Shown: one piece after another, positions 8,307-16,673 of the stretch
Layout: each line of letters starts with the position of its first letter
Numbering within the stretch: position 1 is the first letter of the stretch
Assembly (NCBI GenBank): GCA_900539655.1
Contig: UQCR01000014.1
Coordinates: forward strand, 21,735 to 85,734
Direction of reading: 5' to 3'
Origin: an uncultured Robinsoniella sp.
Lineage (GTDB): Bacteria > Bacillota > Clostridia > Lachnospirales > Lachnospiraceae
DNA length: 64,000 nt
Notes under the pieces: model-generated
What the model saw: only the letters and a program-made list of their open reading frames with translations
Told to the model about the DNA's origin: nothing
Database searches by the model: none
Position numbers and translations under genes: made by a program

Positions 8307-10043
8307 ATGAATAAGAAAAAATCTGCTTCGATACAATCTAAATTTTTCCTGAGCAGTGCAGGCATTGCCATTGCGTTTATGGTTGTTTTGCTTATGAGTA
8401 CCTCTTTCATATTTTACAAACATTTTATCAGCCTGGAAACAAACTCCGCTCTGCGACAGTTAGATTATATATCTTCTCAGCTAGATTATTATTTGACATC
8501 TACCAAAAATTATTCGAAAACAATCATAATAGATAATACGGTGCAGTCTCTCATGCGAAAATACAAAGATAATCGTCCCGGCTTTAATGCTGACGATAAA
8601 AGGAATATAACCGGACAAATTAACCGCATTGTACAGGCTACCCCATTTATACATGCTGTTACCATATACTCTTCTGACAAAGATATGGTAGCTACTACAG
8701 AAATCTATCCTTACGATACGACTCTGGAAGGCGTTCCTGTGGATTCAGAAGCAGTTTGGGTACTACGCACAAAGCACCCGCAGACTAACCGTTATCAAAA
8801 TATGGCTGGCGGTTCTTTTGTCCGGCCCCTTTTCCATTACCAGACTGCTGCCCTATTGGGATATATCGAGATCTCCATACCGGAACATACGATTTCTCAG
8901 ATATACCGGGATAAAGTTACCGGCACAAACCATATATTTATGGCTGATGAAACCGGTAAAGTGCGAAGTTCCGATAATTCCATCAGCCTTGGCTCCCAGT
9001 ATGATTCTTTTTCTTTACTAAAGCCCACTACCGGAGATGAATCCAGATTTACGTCCCATTCGATTATATTATATAAATATTTTCCTACCCTTGACTGGTA
9101 CATTATTAACGAGATCAACCTTCTGGATTTTATCAAACCAACCATGTTTTTGTTTTTTATCACCATGATGATCACATTGGTATGTATCGCAGTGTGCATC
9201 TACGTATCCCATAAAGTATCCCATACGATCAGCTCGCCTATCGACCATCTGATCCATCACACCCGGACCATCAAGGAAGGAAGCTGGACACCCGTACAGG
9301 AAGAATGCAGTGATACGGAGATCGGCGAGTTATTCAAAGCTTTTAACAGCATGATAACTGCGCAGGAAAAATTAAAGAATGACCTGTTGGAATCCCAGAA
9401 AATGAAAACTAAAATTTCTCTGGATCTGCTCCAGCAACAGGTAAATCCACATTTTCTCTATAACACCCTGGATAATATATGTTCTCTTGCCGAAATTGAT
9501 GAAAAAGAAACATTGATAGATATTGTCATGAATTTATCTACTTTTTACAGGGAAGGCTTGAGTAATGGTAAATTTTACATTACAATAAAGGAAGAGCTGG
9601 AAATCACAGAAGCTTATCTTCACATTATGCAGGTACGCTACTTCAACAAATTTGATTACTATATCCACTGTCCCGCTTCATTGTATGAATATCCCTGCCT
9701 GAAGCTGCTTCTGCAGCCCATTGTGGAAAATAGTATTTATCACGGTATCAAGGAACTTGAATATAAAGGTATTCTGGAAATCATGGTCACAGAATATGAG
9801 GACGCTATCCGGATTGTTGTACAGGACAACGGCATTGGTCTTACCAAAGAAGCTTATGACCAGATATGGCTGGCTGGCAGCGACCACTTTGGCATCAAGA
9901 ACATCCACCAGCGTATCCAGCTTTATTATGGGCTGGAATATGGTCTGGAGATCACCAACCGCTCCGAGGGAGGTTGTATCACAACAATTACAATTGGAAA
10001 GGAGGCAGCAAATCAAAATGGCCTTAAATCTTCTGATCGCTGA
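8307..10043 (+). CDS. sensor histidine kinase, YesM/LytS-like
   Basis: The 578-residue protein has a transmembrane segment near residues 15-40, an extracellular sensor of about 240 residues, a second segment near 270-300 and a HAMP domain. The His_kinase block QQQVNPHFLYNTLDNI holds the phospho-acceptor His. The HATPase part has PIVENSIYHGI (N box), DNGIGL and a GIKNIHQRI G-box. These features define the YesM group that senses extracellular or binding-protein-loaded carbohydrates. GGAAAGGA precedes the ATG. Its 3' end overlaps the response regulator by 26 nt, so the two are translationally coupled. It probably senses the substrate of the divergent ABC transporter. Confidence 0.93.
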   Translation: MNKKKSASIQSKFFLSSAGIAIAFMVVLLMSTSFIFYKHFISLETNSALRQLDYISSQLDYYLTSTKNYSKTIIIDNTVQSLMRKYKDNRPGFNADDKRNITGQINRIVQATPFIHAVTIYSSDKDMVATTEIYPYDTTLEGVPVDSEAVWVLRTKHPQTNRYQNMAGGSFVRPLFHYQTAALLGYIEISIPEHTISQIYRDKVTGTNHIFMADETGKVRSSDNSISLGSQYDSFSLLKPTTGDESRFTSHSIILYKYFPTLDWYIINEINLLDFIKPTMFLFFITMMITLVCIAVCIYVSHKVSHTISSPIDHLIHHTRTIKEGSWTPVQEECSDTEIGELFKAFNSMITAQEKLKNDLLESQKMKTKISLDLLQQQVNPHFLYNTLDNICSLAEIDEKETLIDIVMNLSTFYREGLSNGKFYITIKEELEITEAYLHIMQVRYFNKFDYYIHCPASLYEYPCLKLLLQPIVENSIYHGIKELEYKGILEIMVTEYEDAIRIVVQDNGIGLTKEAYDQIWLAGSDHFGIKNIHQRIQLYYGLEYGLEITNRSEGGCITTITIGKEAANQNGLKSSDR

Positions 10044-11526
10044 CGATGAATATTTCATCCGGCAGCGCTTAAAAAAAATAATTCCCTGGACTGCTCTGAA
10101 TCTGAACTTTATCGGTGAAGCAGAAAATGGACTGGAAGTTATGGAACTACTGGAGCATCATCCGGTGGATATTGTCATATTGGATATTAAAATGCCTAAA
10201 ATGACAGGGATTCAGGCGGCTGAACAAATCCACGAGGATTACCCTCAGACAAAAATCATCATTTTATCCGGCTATAATGACTTTGAATATGCCCGTACTG
10301 CCATGCGGTATGGAGTTACCGATTATCTGCTGAAACCAGTAGATACTCTGGTGTTAAAAAGTACTTTGGAGGATTGTATTGAAAAAATAGCTCTCTCCCG
10401 AAAACAGCACCGCCAAATTGAAAAACTTAACCATTATGAAAAATGTACTGCCCTTACAAATGTGCAAAACGGCTCTCTTGATATTCAGGCACTTTATACA
10501 AATTATCCGGAATTTTTACAAATTACCCATGCTCTCTATATCGGTGCTTTTGTATTTGAGGATACTGAGGTGGCGGTTCATCGGCTGATCACATCACTCC
10601 GGCTGAAAGGTTTCCAGTGTGAATACACCCAGGAAGCAGAGTATATTTATGTGCTGCAGATCTTTTTTACAGCCAGACAGGCATCTCATCATATTGGCAG
10701 CATATTAACTGAATTTGTGGAAAAGGAAAAGCATTTTGTATTTCTGAGCGTAGGCAACCTATTTGCCTTAACAGAAAGCTGGAACCCTTACTTCAAACGG
10801 GTTCTCCACGGTTTGAGCCAGCGCTATTTTTCAACAGGTTCAAATCTGCTGCTGGAGTACGCCGCTACGCCGGAACCTGATTATTCCATTGATCTGCCTA
10901 AAATAAGGCAGAATATTACCTTACATCTCAATGGAAAAGATGAAAAAACATTTTCTGATTACATCGAAGAGTTGTTTTCATCCATTGAAAAGAAACACAG
11001 TGTTGACTATTTATACCTGATCGTAACGGAATTGTTTATGACTTTCCATATTTATTACCACATACTGGAGAACACGCCGCAGAATATCAATGAATTTATA
11101 TCCTCCATACTGGATGAAGAATATACTCTGGATAGTTTAAAAAATACGGCAATCCACTACGGCTTGCAATGTATCCAGCAAAATGACACCTCCCCTTCGG
11201 ATGTGGCTTTAAGCAAGAAACTGATGTCCTACATTGATGAACACTATCGTAATCAGGATTTATCGGTAGCTCAGATCGGCGATATCTTTCAGTTAAACCC
11301 CTCTTATATGGGCAGTGTATTTAAGAAAGTAAATGACATATCCATCCTTCAGTACATTACAAATGTACGAATGGAAGCTTCTAAGCGCCTGCTGGAATCT
11401 AATCAATACAAGATTTCAGAAATTGCGGAACAGGTTGGCTACTCTGATGTATTTTATTTTAGCAAACGTTTCAAAAAATCTTACGGATATTCTCCAAAAG
11501 ATTATGCTCTTCGTAATAAAAATTAA
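10018..11526 (+). CDS. response regulator, REC plus AraC-type HTH (YesN-like)
   Basis: The true start is the ATG at 10018, preceded by AAAGGAGG; the longer upstream frame is only the kinase gene read out of frame. The 502-residue protein has an N-terminal receiver domain with the acidic pair Asp9-Asp10, phospho-acceptor Asp56 (VILDIKMPK) and the conserved Lys in LLKPVD. A middle region of about 250 residues has no recognised fold. The C-terminal AraC/XylS double HTH (IGDIFQLNPSYMGSVFKK and ISEIAEQVGYSDVFYFSK) binds DNA. It is coupled to the kinase and most likely activates the divergent transporter operon. Confidence 0.93.
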   Translation: MALNLLIADDEYFIRQRLKKIIPWTALNLNFIGEAENGLEVMELLEHHPVDIVILDIKMPKMTGIQAAEQIHEDYPQTKIIILSGYNDFEYARTAMRYGVTDYLLKPVDTLVLKSTLEDCIEKIALSRKQHRQIEKLNHYEKCTALTNVQNGSLDIQALYTNYPEFLQITHALYIGAFVFEDTEVAVHRLITSLRLKGFQCEYTQEAEYIYVLQIFFTARQASHHIGSILTEFVEKEKHFVFLSVGNLFALTESWNPYFKRVLHGLSQRYFSTGSNLLLEYAATPEPDYSIDLPKIRQNITLHLNGKDEKTFSDYIEELFSSIEKKHSVDYLYLIVTELFMTFHIYYHILENTPQNINEFISSILDEEYTLDSLKNTAIHYGLQCIQQNDTSPSDVALSKKLMSYIDEHYRNQDLSVAQIGDIFQLNPSYMGSVFKKVNDISILQYITNVRMEASKRLLESNQYKISEIAEQVGYSDVFYFSKRFKKSYGYSPKDYALRNKN

Positions 11527-11550
11527 CAGATTAAACTGAATAGCTTTTTA

Positions 11551-11585
11551 TGCGTAAAAAATACGCAGGTAGTCGAAAAACTACC
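11551..11585 (+). other. two tandem small stem-loops before the DUF5722 gene
   Basis: TGCGTA-N5-TACGCA (11551-11567) is immediately followed by GGTAGT-N6-ACTACC (11568-11585). The second stem ends 4 nt before the GGGAG ribosome binding site at 11590. Together they could end the regulator transcript or shape the leader of the next gene. They match no riboswitch class I know. Confidence 0.5.
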
Positions 11586-11599
11586 AGATGGGAGATTAT

Positions 11600-13582
11600 A
11601 TGAAAAAGAAATTAATGGCAGTCCTGTTAGCTCTATCTATGGTGATACCCGTTAACAGCATTTCGGCACTTGCCGCAGAAACAGCATCTCCAAAGGTCCA
11701 GGAATCTCAAATGGATGATGCAGAAGCGTCAGGTATACCGGAAAATGGAATTACAACAATTGATACTACAGAAAATGATGTTACAACAAATGATACTACA
11801 GAAAGTGAAGTTACAAATAGCGATGATTCGGATTTAAATGCCAACAACCAAACCTCTTCTTCGGAATCAGAAATCCCTCTAACTGAAATAAAAGAGGAAA
11901 CTGAAATAACAGAAACCGAAATGACAGAAACCGAAAAAACTGTATGTGAACTTACAGAAAAAATAACGGAACCCCTTACCGAATCAGAGAAGGAGTCTCC
12001 GGTGGGTCTGGTATCCGCCCCAAAGCAGCAACGCACAAAAGTGTCCGAAACGGAACCTGCTTCTGCCAAAACATCCGATAAAGCTAAGCAGAAAAAGCAG
12101 AAAGAATACGCTCCAAAATCCAATTCAGCACGAATTACCAGTTGCAAAGGCAGTGGTGTGGATCGAATCATGATAAAGGCTAAAATCGCCAAACGAATTA
12201 AGAGTACTGATTCGTATTACTATCTCGTTACCGTAGATCCCAATTCTGGTAAAGTAATTAAAAGAACTGCAAGAACGGCAAAGAAAGCTTCCGTAACCTT
12301 TGCATTAAATACAGCAGAACCCAATAAAGGATATGCATTGGCAAAATATGCAATAGCTGTAAAACAAAAAAAAGGATATAAAGTGATCAGCAGTGCCAAG
12401 TATGTAACAAATCCGGAAAATACTGCTAAAAACTCACATACATATGAAACAGGTAAAACAAAAAAAGGAATCCAGTTTACAACTACCCAGGATGTAGAAA
12501 AAGTGGATGCAAAGAATACATTTTTAAATCTATATGCATCGACAATTTTATCGAATCCGGATACGACTTATAAATACAATGGAAAGACTTATCATTTTAA
12601 CAGTCTCAGGGGATATGAAGTTGCAGTATCCGAATTTAATGCCAAAGGAATCAATGTAACTTTACAGCTGGGCTTGGATTGGGGTGACGGCAGCTATCAG
12701 GATTTAATTGCATCCCAGGCAAGAAGTGAAGGGCATATCCTTTATACCTGGAATACCTCCAGTAAAGCGGCGAGAGAAAAAATGGAGGCTATATTCAGTT
12801 TCCTTGCTTCAAAATTCAGTACCAGTGAATGCCATGTATCCAATTGGGTTTTAGGAAATGAGGTAAATTCCTGTAATCTTTGGAATTATAAAGGCAGTAT
12901 GAGCAAGACTAAATTTATCAACTCCTATTCATATGCTTTCCGCTCCTTATATAACGCTGCAAAAAGCAACTGGAGCAATACTAAAGTATTTATTTGTCTG
13001 GACCATTGCTGGAACACTGCAGATGCAGGCTATACGGCAAAAGACTTTATGAATGCCTTTGCAAAGAAAATAAAGAGTATGCAAAGCGGTATCAATTGGA
13101 ATGTTGCTTATCATGCTTATCCGGCACCTTTAACAAGTCCTGATTTCTGGAATAACAGTGCTGTTTCATCCAAAGAAGATTCACCTTATGTCACAATGGA
13201 GAATATTCAGGTCTTAACAAATTACGTTAAAAAGCATTATGGCTCAAAAACCCGTATTATCTTATCGGAGCAGGGATTCAGTTCCTCAAAAGGTGAAGAC
13301 GTCCAGGCAGCGGCAATCGCATACGGCTACTACAAAGCTGCATGTAATCCCATGATTGATTCCTTCATCATAAGAAGTTATAGCGATGAACCCGGTGAAA
13401 CTGCACAGGGCCTGTATATGGGCATCAGCGGAAAAAAAGCATATAATGTGTTCAAATATATGGACACCAAAAATTCAGGTAAATATACCAACAAATACCT
13501 GAAAACCATCGGAAAATCCAGTTGGAAAAAGGCCGTTCCCGGCTACACGCCAAACAGGATCTATAAGATGTACCGTAAATAA
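11600..13582 (+). CDS. secreted DUF5722 protein, putative clan GH-A-like hydrolase
   Basis: I chose the ATG at 11600 (660 residues) because GGGAG lies 5 nt upstream and a signal peptide follows at once (basic MKKK, hydrophobic core, ALAAETAS cleavage-like site near 27). Residues about 35-140 are a Thr/Glu/Asp-rich linker that includes two copies of a 10-residue unit (TTIDTTENDV, TTNDTTESEV). Residues about 170-270 are Lys-rich and resemble an Ig-like or surface-binding module. The C-terminal 370 residues match DUF5722 as I remember it. They contain NWVLGNEVN (Glu at about 420) and IILSEQGFSS (Glu at about 555), placed like the acid/base and nucleophile of clan GH-A TIM barrels. There is no LPxTG anchor. 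It probably acts outside the cell on a polymer whose fragments the neighbouring transporter takes in. Confidence 0.75.
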   Translation: MKKKLMAVLLALSMVIPVNSISALAAETASPKVQESQMDDAEASGIPENGITTIDTTENDVTTNDTTESEVTNSDDSDLNANNQTSSSESEIPLTEIKEETEITETEMTETEKTVCELTEKITEPLTESEKESPVGLVSAPKQQRTKVSETEPASAKTSDKAKQKKQKEYAPKSNSARITSCKGSGVDRIMIKAKIAKRIKSTDSYYYLVTVDPNSGKVIKRTARTAKKASVTFALNTAEPNKGYALAKYAIAVKQKKGYKVISSAKYVTNPENTAKNSHTYETGKTKKGIQFTTTQDVEKVDAKNTFLNLYASTILSNPDTTYKYNGKTYHFNSLRGYEVAVSEFNAKGINVTLQLGLDWGDGSYQDLIASQARSEGHILYTWNTSSKAAREKMEAIFSFLASKFSTSECHVSNWVLGNEVNSCNLWNYKGSMSKTKFINSYSYAFRSLYNAAKSNWSNTKVFICLDHCWNTADAGYTAKDFMNAFAKKIKSMQSGINWNVAYHAYPAPLTSPDFWNNSAVSSKEDSPYVTMENIQVLTNYVKKHYGSKTRIILSEQGFSSSKGEDVQAAAIAYGYYKAACNPMIDSFIIRSYSDEPGETAQGLYMGISGKKAYNVFKYMDTKNSGKYTNKYLKTIGKSSWKKAVPGYTPNRIYKMYRK

Positions 13583-13589
13583 AATCACA

Positions 13590-13621
13590 ACCGGCAGAAC
13601 AACTGGCAAAGTTCTGCCGGT
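13590..13621. terminator. terminator between convergent genes
   Basis: A perfect 11-bp stem, ACCGGCAGAAC (13590-13600) with GTTCTGCCGGT (13611-13621), has a 10-nt loop and starts 7 nt after the DUF5722 stop. The right flank is AT-rich (AATTTAATAG). It could serve both this gene and the convergent nuclease gene. Confidence 0.75.
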
Positions 13622-13643
13622 AATTTAATAGTAAAACACACTC

Positions 13644-14525
13644 CTACTTTACGGGTATCATTTTGGGTAATTTAAGGATATCTTCGATTGCCATTTCAGT
13701 AATTTCAGCAATCTCCTGTATGGTTTTTCCTGCACGAATCATATTTTCCGCTATTTTAATCTTATTTCTATGTTCACCTTCCAAGATACCCTCTTCCAAC
13801 CCTTCTTTCAGTCCTTCCTCAAATATAATTTTCTCAACTTTTAACATTCGGATTTCCCTCCTTATCTCTTCCGCCAGCCGGCTGCTTATAATCTTATCAG
13901 CAAATGTCAATAATCCAGCCATAATAAATGTACGATCATTTTCAGCTTCCAATTCTTTTGCTAACATAATAATCTTTTTTAAAAGAATCAGCTTCTCCTC
14001 TTTTCCTTTTACCGTCAATGGCAATATAATCATTTGCATTTTTTCATCATCTGTCAGATGCTCACGGCATTTTATTTTCTTATTTATATTTTCATAGATC
14101 GAGGCTGTATCCAAACCGCAAAGAAATGCCTGCTCAATTTTAAATGTAAGACATCCAATATCCAGAACATCGTTAGCATATTCAACATCCGATGTATACA
14201 GAATTAAGACCCTTATTTTCACGCCGGACCAATCCTTTCCCAGCCTTTTTAGAATCCTGCAGACATAGCCCAGATAATCTATCAGGTCTTCATTCAAAAA
14301 TTTACTCTCATAATCTACCAGGACAATGCTGTTATCAGCCAACAAAAACAAATTGTCTAAACGTAGTTCATTTACCTGCAGGCTGGGCAGATTTGTTGGC
14401 AGCACTTCAACGATCTTCGGTAGTTCGATTCCGTAAACGGAAAATGATTTTTCTTTTAGTGACTCTGCGAATATTTTCGATAAAATATCTTTATTTTGAT
14501 ACGCAATTCCTTCCAGTTCGTGCAC
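13644..14525 (-). CDS. Rpn-family PD-(D/E)XK nuclease / putative transposase
   Basis: This 293-residue protein starts at a GTG. An in-frame stop lies just upstream, so no longer form is possible. GGAG lies only 1 nt before the GTG, unusually close. The nuclease core is at the N-terminus: Asp57 in RLDNLF and the E-x-K pair Glu73/Lys75 in VDYESK, followed by a long helical region and a Glu-rich segment (EGLKEGLEEGILEGEHRN) near the C-terminus. These are hallmarks of the RpnA-E recombination-promoting nucleases, which are usually scattered and horizontally acquired. It stands alone and convergent to its left neighbour, with very AT-rich DNA upstream. The cellular role of the family is poorly known. 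Confidence 0.82.
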   Translation of the reverse strand: MHELEGIAYQNKDILSKIFAESLKEKSFSVYGIELPKIVEVLPTNLPSLQVNELRLDNLFLLADNSIVLVDYESKFLNEDLIDYLGYVCRILKRLGKDWSGVKIRVLILYTSDVEYANDVLDIGCLTFKIEQAFLCGLDTASIYENINKKIKCREHLTDDEKMQMIILPLTVKGKEEKLILLKKIIMLAKELEAENDRTFIMAGLLTFADKIISSRLAEEIRREIRMLKVEKIIFEEGLKEGLEEGILEGEHRNKIKIAENMIRAGKTIQEIAEITEMAIEDILKLPKMIPVK

Positions 14526-14836
14526 TCTCCTTTATATGCAAATGTACAATCATACATATACCACACCAGAGTATGTCTTAAAAGACAATATAATAAAATA
14601 TATACGTATCATCTACTTTGCTTAACAAAATGGGGTTTTGATTTGAATAAATCAGAAATGATCAGATTATAAAATAAAAAATAAAAGATAAAAGACAAAA
14701 AACAAAAATACACATAAACAGATTGAAACAATCTCTTATTATTTTTTAATATAACATAGCAGAAAGAATAAATCAAGATATTTTTCTATTAGCGGTGATA
14801 TTCCGATCGTCAATTTACGCAAAATAAAAACGAAAA
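14526..14836. other. AT-rich intergenic stretch with a palindrome and A-rich simple sequence
   Basis: No coding sequence is visible. TGTCTTAAAAGACA (14573-14586) is a perfect 14-bp palindrome upstream of the nuclease gene and could be an operator. At about 14668-14712 the strand is almost only A with scattered T, G and C. A short dyad GATTG-AAA-CAATC lies near 14721. Composition differs from the flanks, which fits a region of past insertion. Confidence 0.5.
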
Positions 14837-14869
14837 GGCACCTCCCGTTAACCGCCAACGGAAAATGCC
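14837..14869 (-). terminator. Rho-independent terminator of the chitobiose-transport operon
   Basis: On the minus strand GGCA-TTTT-CCGTT pairs with AACGG-GAGG-TGCC, followed by a T-rich tract (TTTTCG, then TTTTTATTTTG). It lies about 75 nt after the response-regulator stop. Confidence 0.8.
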
Positions 14870-14886
14870 CTGCTGCCCTCATACCT

Positions 14887-14947
14887 TAGAGCGCGTTTGA
14901 ATATTCTAACTTGCCTTCTTAAGCTCCCAATTTTCAAACACTCTCTA
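14887..14947 (-). mobile_element. copy A of a TA-flanked inverted-repeat element (MITE-like)
   Basis: A 57-bp element (14889-14945) has imperfect terminal inverted repeats: GAGCGCGTTTGAATATT at the left and the reverse complement of GAGAGTGTTTGAAAATT at the right. It is flanked on both sides by TA. The right TA plus the element's last base form the TAG stop of the response-regulator gene. Removing the element and one TA gives GTT TAA, a stop at the same codon. Confidence 0.65.
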
Positions 14948-15694
14948 AACCTCATGATTCCGATATTCATTTGCCGACATTCCTGTCTGCTTTTTAAACA
15001 CCCGTGAAAAATGAGCCATATCCAGGAATCCTACCGCTTCCGCTATATCCCCGATTCTAAGGGATGGATCCTTTAACATTTCTTTCGCATGTTCAATTTT
15101 CGTATGGTTTAGCAATTCTGAGAAGCTTTGCCCTGTATGGCGGTTCAGAAGCTTACTCAAATGCCATTGGCTTACGTAAGTCTTCTCTGCCACCTCCAGA
15201 AGGGTTATTTTTCTATTATAATTGTCCTCAATATATTTCAATGCATTTTTAACAATAAAACTGCTGGCTGCACTGTCGGAACTTTCCTCCACTGCATCTG
15301 CCTCTCCGGTAATTTTCTTCTTCCGGAGGTTTTGCACCATCGCATCTACCGCTTCCTCTATTTCACTCATATTAGAGGGTTTTAACAAGAACCTGGTCAC
15401 CCCCAGGCGAATGGCTTTCTGTGCATAATCAAAATCCCGGAATCCAGTGAGAATGGTAATCTCCATATTTTCAAATTCTGATTTCAATCCGGCTGCCATT
15501 GCCAGCCCATCCAGTCCCGGCATAGAGATGTCGGACACGATGATATTGGGCTTATGCTCCCGGATGACTTCCTGTCCTTCGATGCCGTCATTTGCCGTTG
15601 CAACTACTTTACAATCCCACTTTTTCCAATCCACACTTCTTGAGATACCTTCCACAATGATTGGCTCATCATCAATAATTACTACTCGATACAT
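14945..15694 (-). CDS. response regulator, REC plus AraC-type HTH
   Basis: A 249-residue regulator. I prefer the ATG at 15694 because MYRVVIIDDEP is the canonical receiver start; the ribosome binding site (GGGGG, 9 nt upstream) is only fair. The receiver has Asp8-Asp9 and the phospho-acceptor Asp55 (VSDISMPG), with the conserved Lys in FLLKPSN. A short linker leads directly to the AraC/XylS HTH pair (LLEVAEKTYVSQWHLSKL and IGDIAEAVGFLDMAHFSR). It is about half the length of YesN-type regulators because the middle region is absent. It ends the operon of the two permeases and binding protein; its partner is probably the kinase at 21146-19290, at the other end of the gene group. Its stop codon is formed by the inverted-repeat element at 14889. 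Confidence 0.92.
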   Translation of the reverse strand: MYRVVIIDDEPIIVEGISRSVDWKKWDCKVVATANDGIEGQEVIREHKPNIIVSDISMPGLDGLAMAAGLKSEFENMEITILTGFRDFDYAQKAIRLGVTRFLLKPSNMSEIEEAVDAMVQNLRKKKITGEADAVEESSDSAASSFIVKNALKYIEDNYNRKITLLEVAEKTYVSQWHLSKLLNRHTGQSFSELLNHTKIEHAKEMLKDPSLRIGDIAEAVGFLDMAHFSRVFKKQTGMSANEYRNHEV

Positions 15695-15778
15695 AACTAC
15701 GGCCCCCAGTACTTTTCTTGTCCAGACAGACAAATCCACAGACTGAAACGATTCCTTTATCTGGATAGTATATCCATA

Positions 15779-16663
15779 TTATCCCTTAATTGCACCTGCT
15801 GTCAATCCCTTAATAATGTTTTTCTGCAGGAAAATATATACAATCAATACCGGTACTACGATCAATGTTACAGAGGCAGCCATAAGTCCAAAATCTGTCC
15901 CGTACTTGGAACTGATCATCTCTAACAGCGCACAGATCGGCATATTTTTTGGATCACGCATCATTGTTTTCTGCACAAACAAATCATTATAAGACCATAA
16001 GAAACTGAAAATTGCCACTGTTGAAAGGGATGCTTTGCATAGTGGAATAATAATTTTCGTAAACACCTGAAATACATTTGCGCCTTCCATATATGCCGCT
16101 TCTTCCATCTCAATTGGCAGCCCTCTTAGAAATCCCATCATTACGATTGCTGCAAAGCTTAAATTACCGGCAATCTGCGGCAGAATGACTGCAATGGGCG
16201 TACTCAGAAGATCTGCTTTTACCATCATCCTCAGCACCGGTATAATTGTGGAGAATACCGGGAACATCAAGCTTGCCACGATAAAACTGTCCATGAAATT
16301 TTTCCCTCTGAAGCTGTACCTGGTCATTGCAAATGCCATCATGGTGGAAAGCAGCATTACCCCAAGTGTCACCGAACCTGAGATTGTAATACTGAATCCA
16401 TAAGCCCTTAAAATGTTCAGGCTTTCAAATGCCCTTTTATAATTAGCCAGGTCAAATGCCTGAGGAAGGCTGAATGAATTGCTGATTACTTCTGCAGACG
16501 GTTTGAAAGAGTTCAGGAACACCCATAAAAACGGAAAGATAGTTGTGACTGCCCATAAAATCAGCACTGCATAAATTACTATTTTTCCAATACCTATTCT
16601 TCTTTTCGGTATCTGCAAATCCATTGAAAATTCTTCACTTTTACTATATCTTAACTCCGTCAT
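15779..16663 (-). CDS. carbohydrate ABC transporter permease, MalG/CUT1 type
   Basis: This 294-residue membrane subunit begins at the ATG at 16663, with AGGAGG 6 nt upstream; the longer frame only overlaps the preceding gene. It has about six hydrophobic segments, the EAA loop MEEAAYMEGANVFQVFTKII at about residues 205-225, and the C-terminus IKGLTAGAIKG typical of MalG-type subunits. The start lies 10 nt after the partner permease stop. The ATPase must come from elsewhere. Confidence 0.93.
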   Translation of the reverse strand: MTELRYSKSEEFSMDLQIPKRRIGIGKIVIYAVLILWAVTTIFPFLWVFLNSFKPSAEVISNSFSLPQAFDLANYKRAFESLNILRAYGFSITISGSVTLGVMLLSTMMAFAMTRYSFRGKNFMDSFIVASLMFPVFSTIIPVLRMMVKADLLSTPIAVILPQIAGNLSFAAIVMMGFLRGLPIEMEEAAYMEGANVFQVFTKIIIPLCKASLSTVAIFSFLWSYNDLFVQKTMMRDPKNMPICALLEMISSKYGTDFGLMAASVTLIVVPVLIVYIFLQKNIIKGLTAGAIKG

Positions 16664-16673
16664 AGCCGTCCTC

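Noticed and set aside
9721..10017. N-terminal extension of the response regulator frame
   Set aside because: It is the kinase gene read in another frame; AAAGGAGG and a canonical receiver start place the true ATG at 10018.
11551..11585. Tandem hairpins as a cyclic-di-nucleotide riboswitch
   Set aside because: The region is too short and lacks the conserved joining sequences of those aptamers.
11707..12192. Ser/Val-rich 161-codon frame opposite the DUF5722 gene
   Set aside because: It mirrors the Thr/Glu-repeat linker on the other strand, has no start signal and resembles no protein.
14668..14712. A-rich repeats as a replication origin or CRISPR leader
   Set aside because: There are no iterons, DnaA boxes or regular direct repeats with spacers; it is simple AT-rich sequence.
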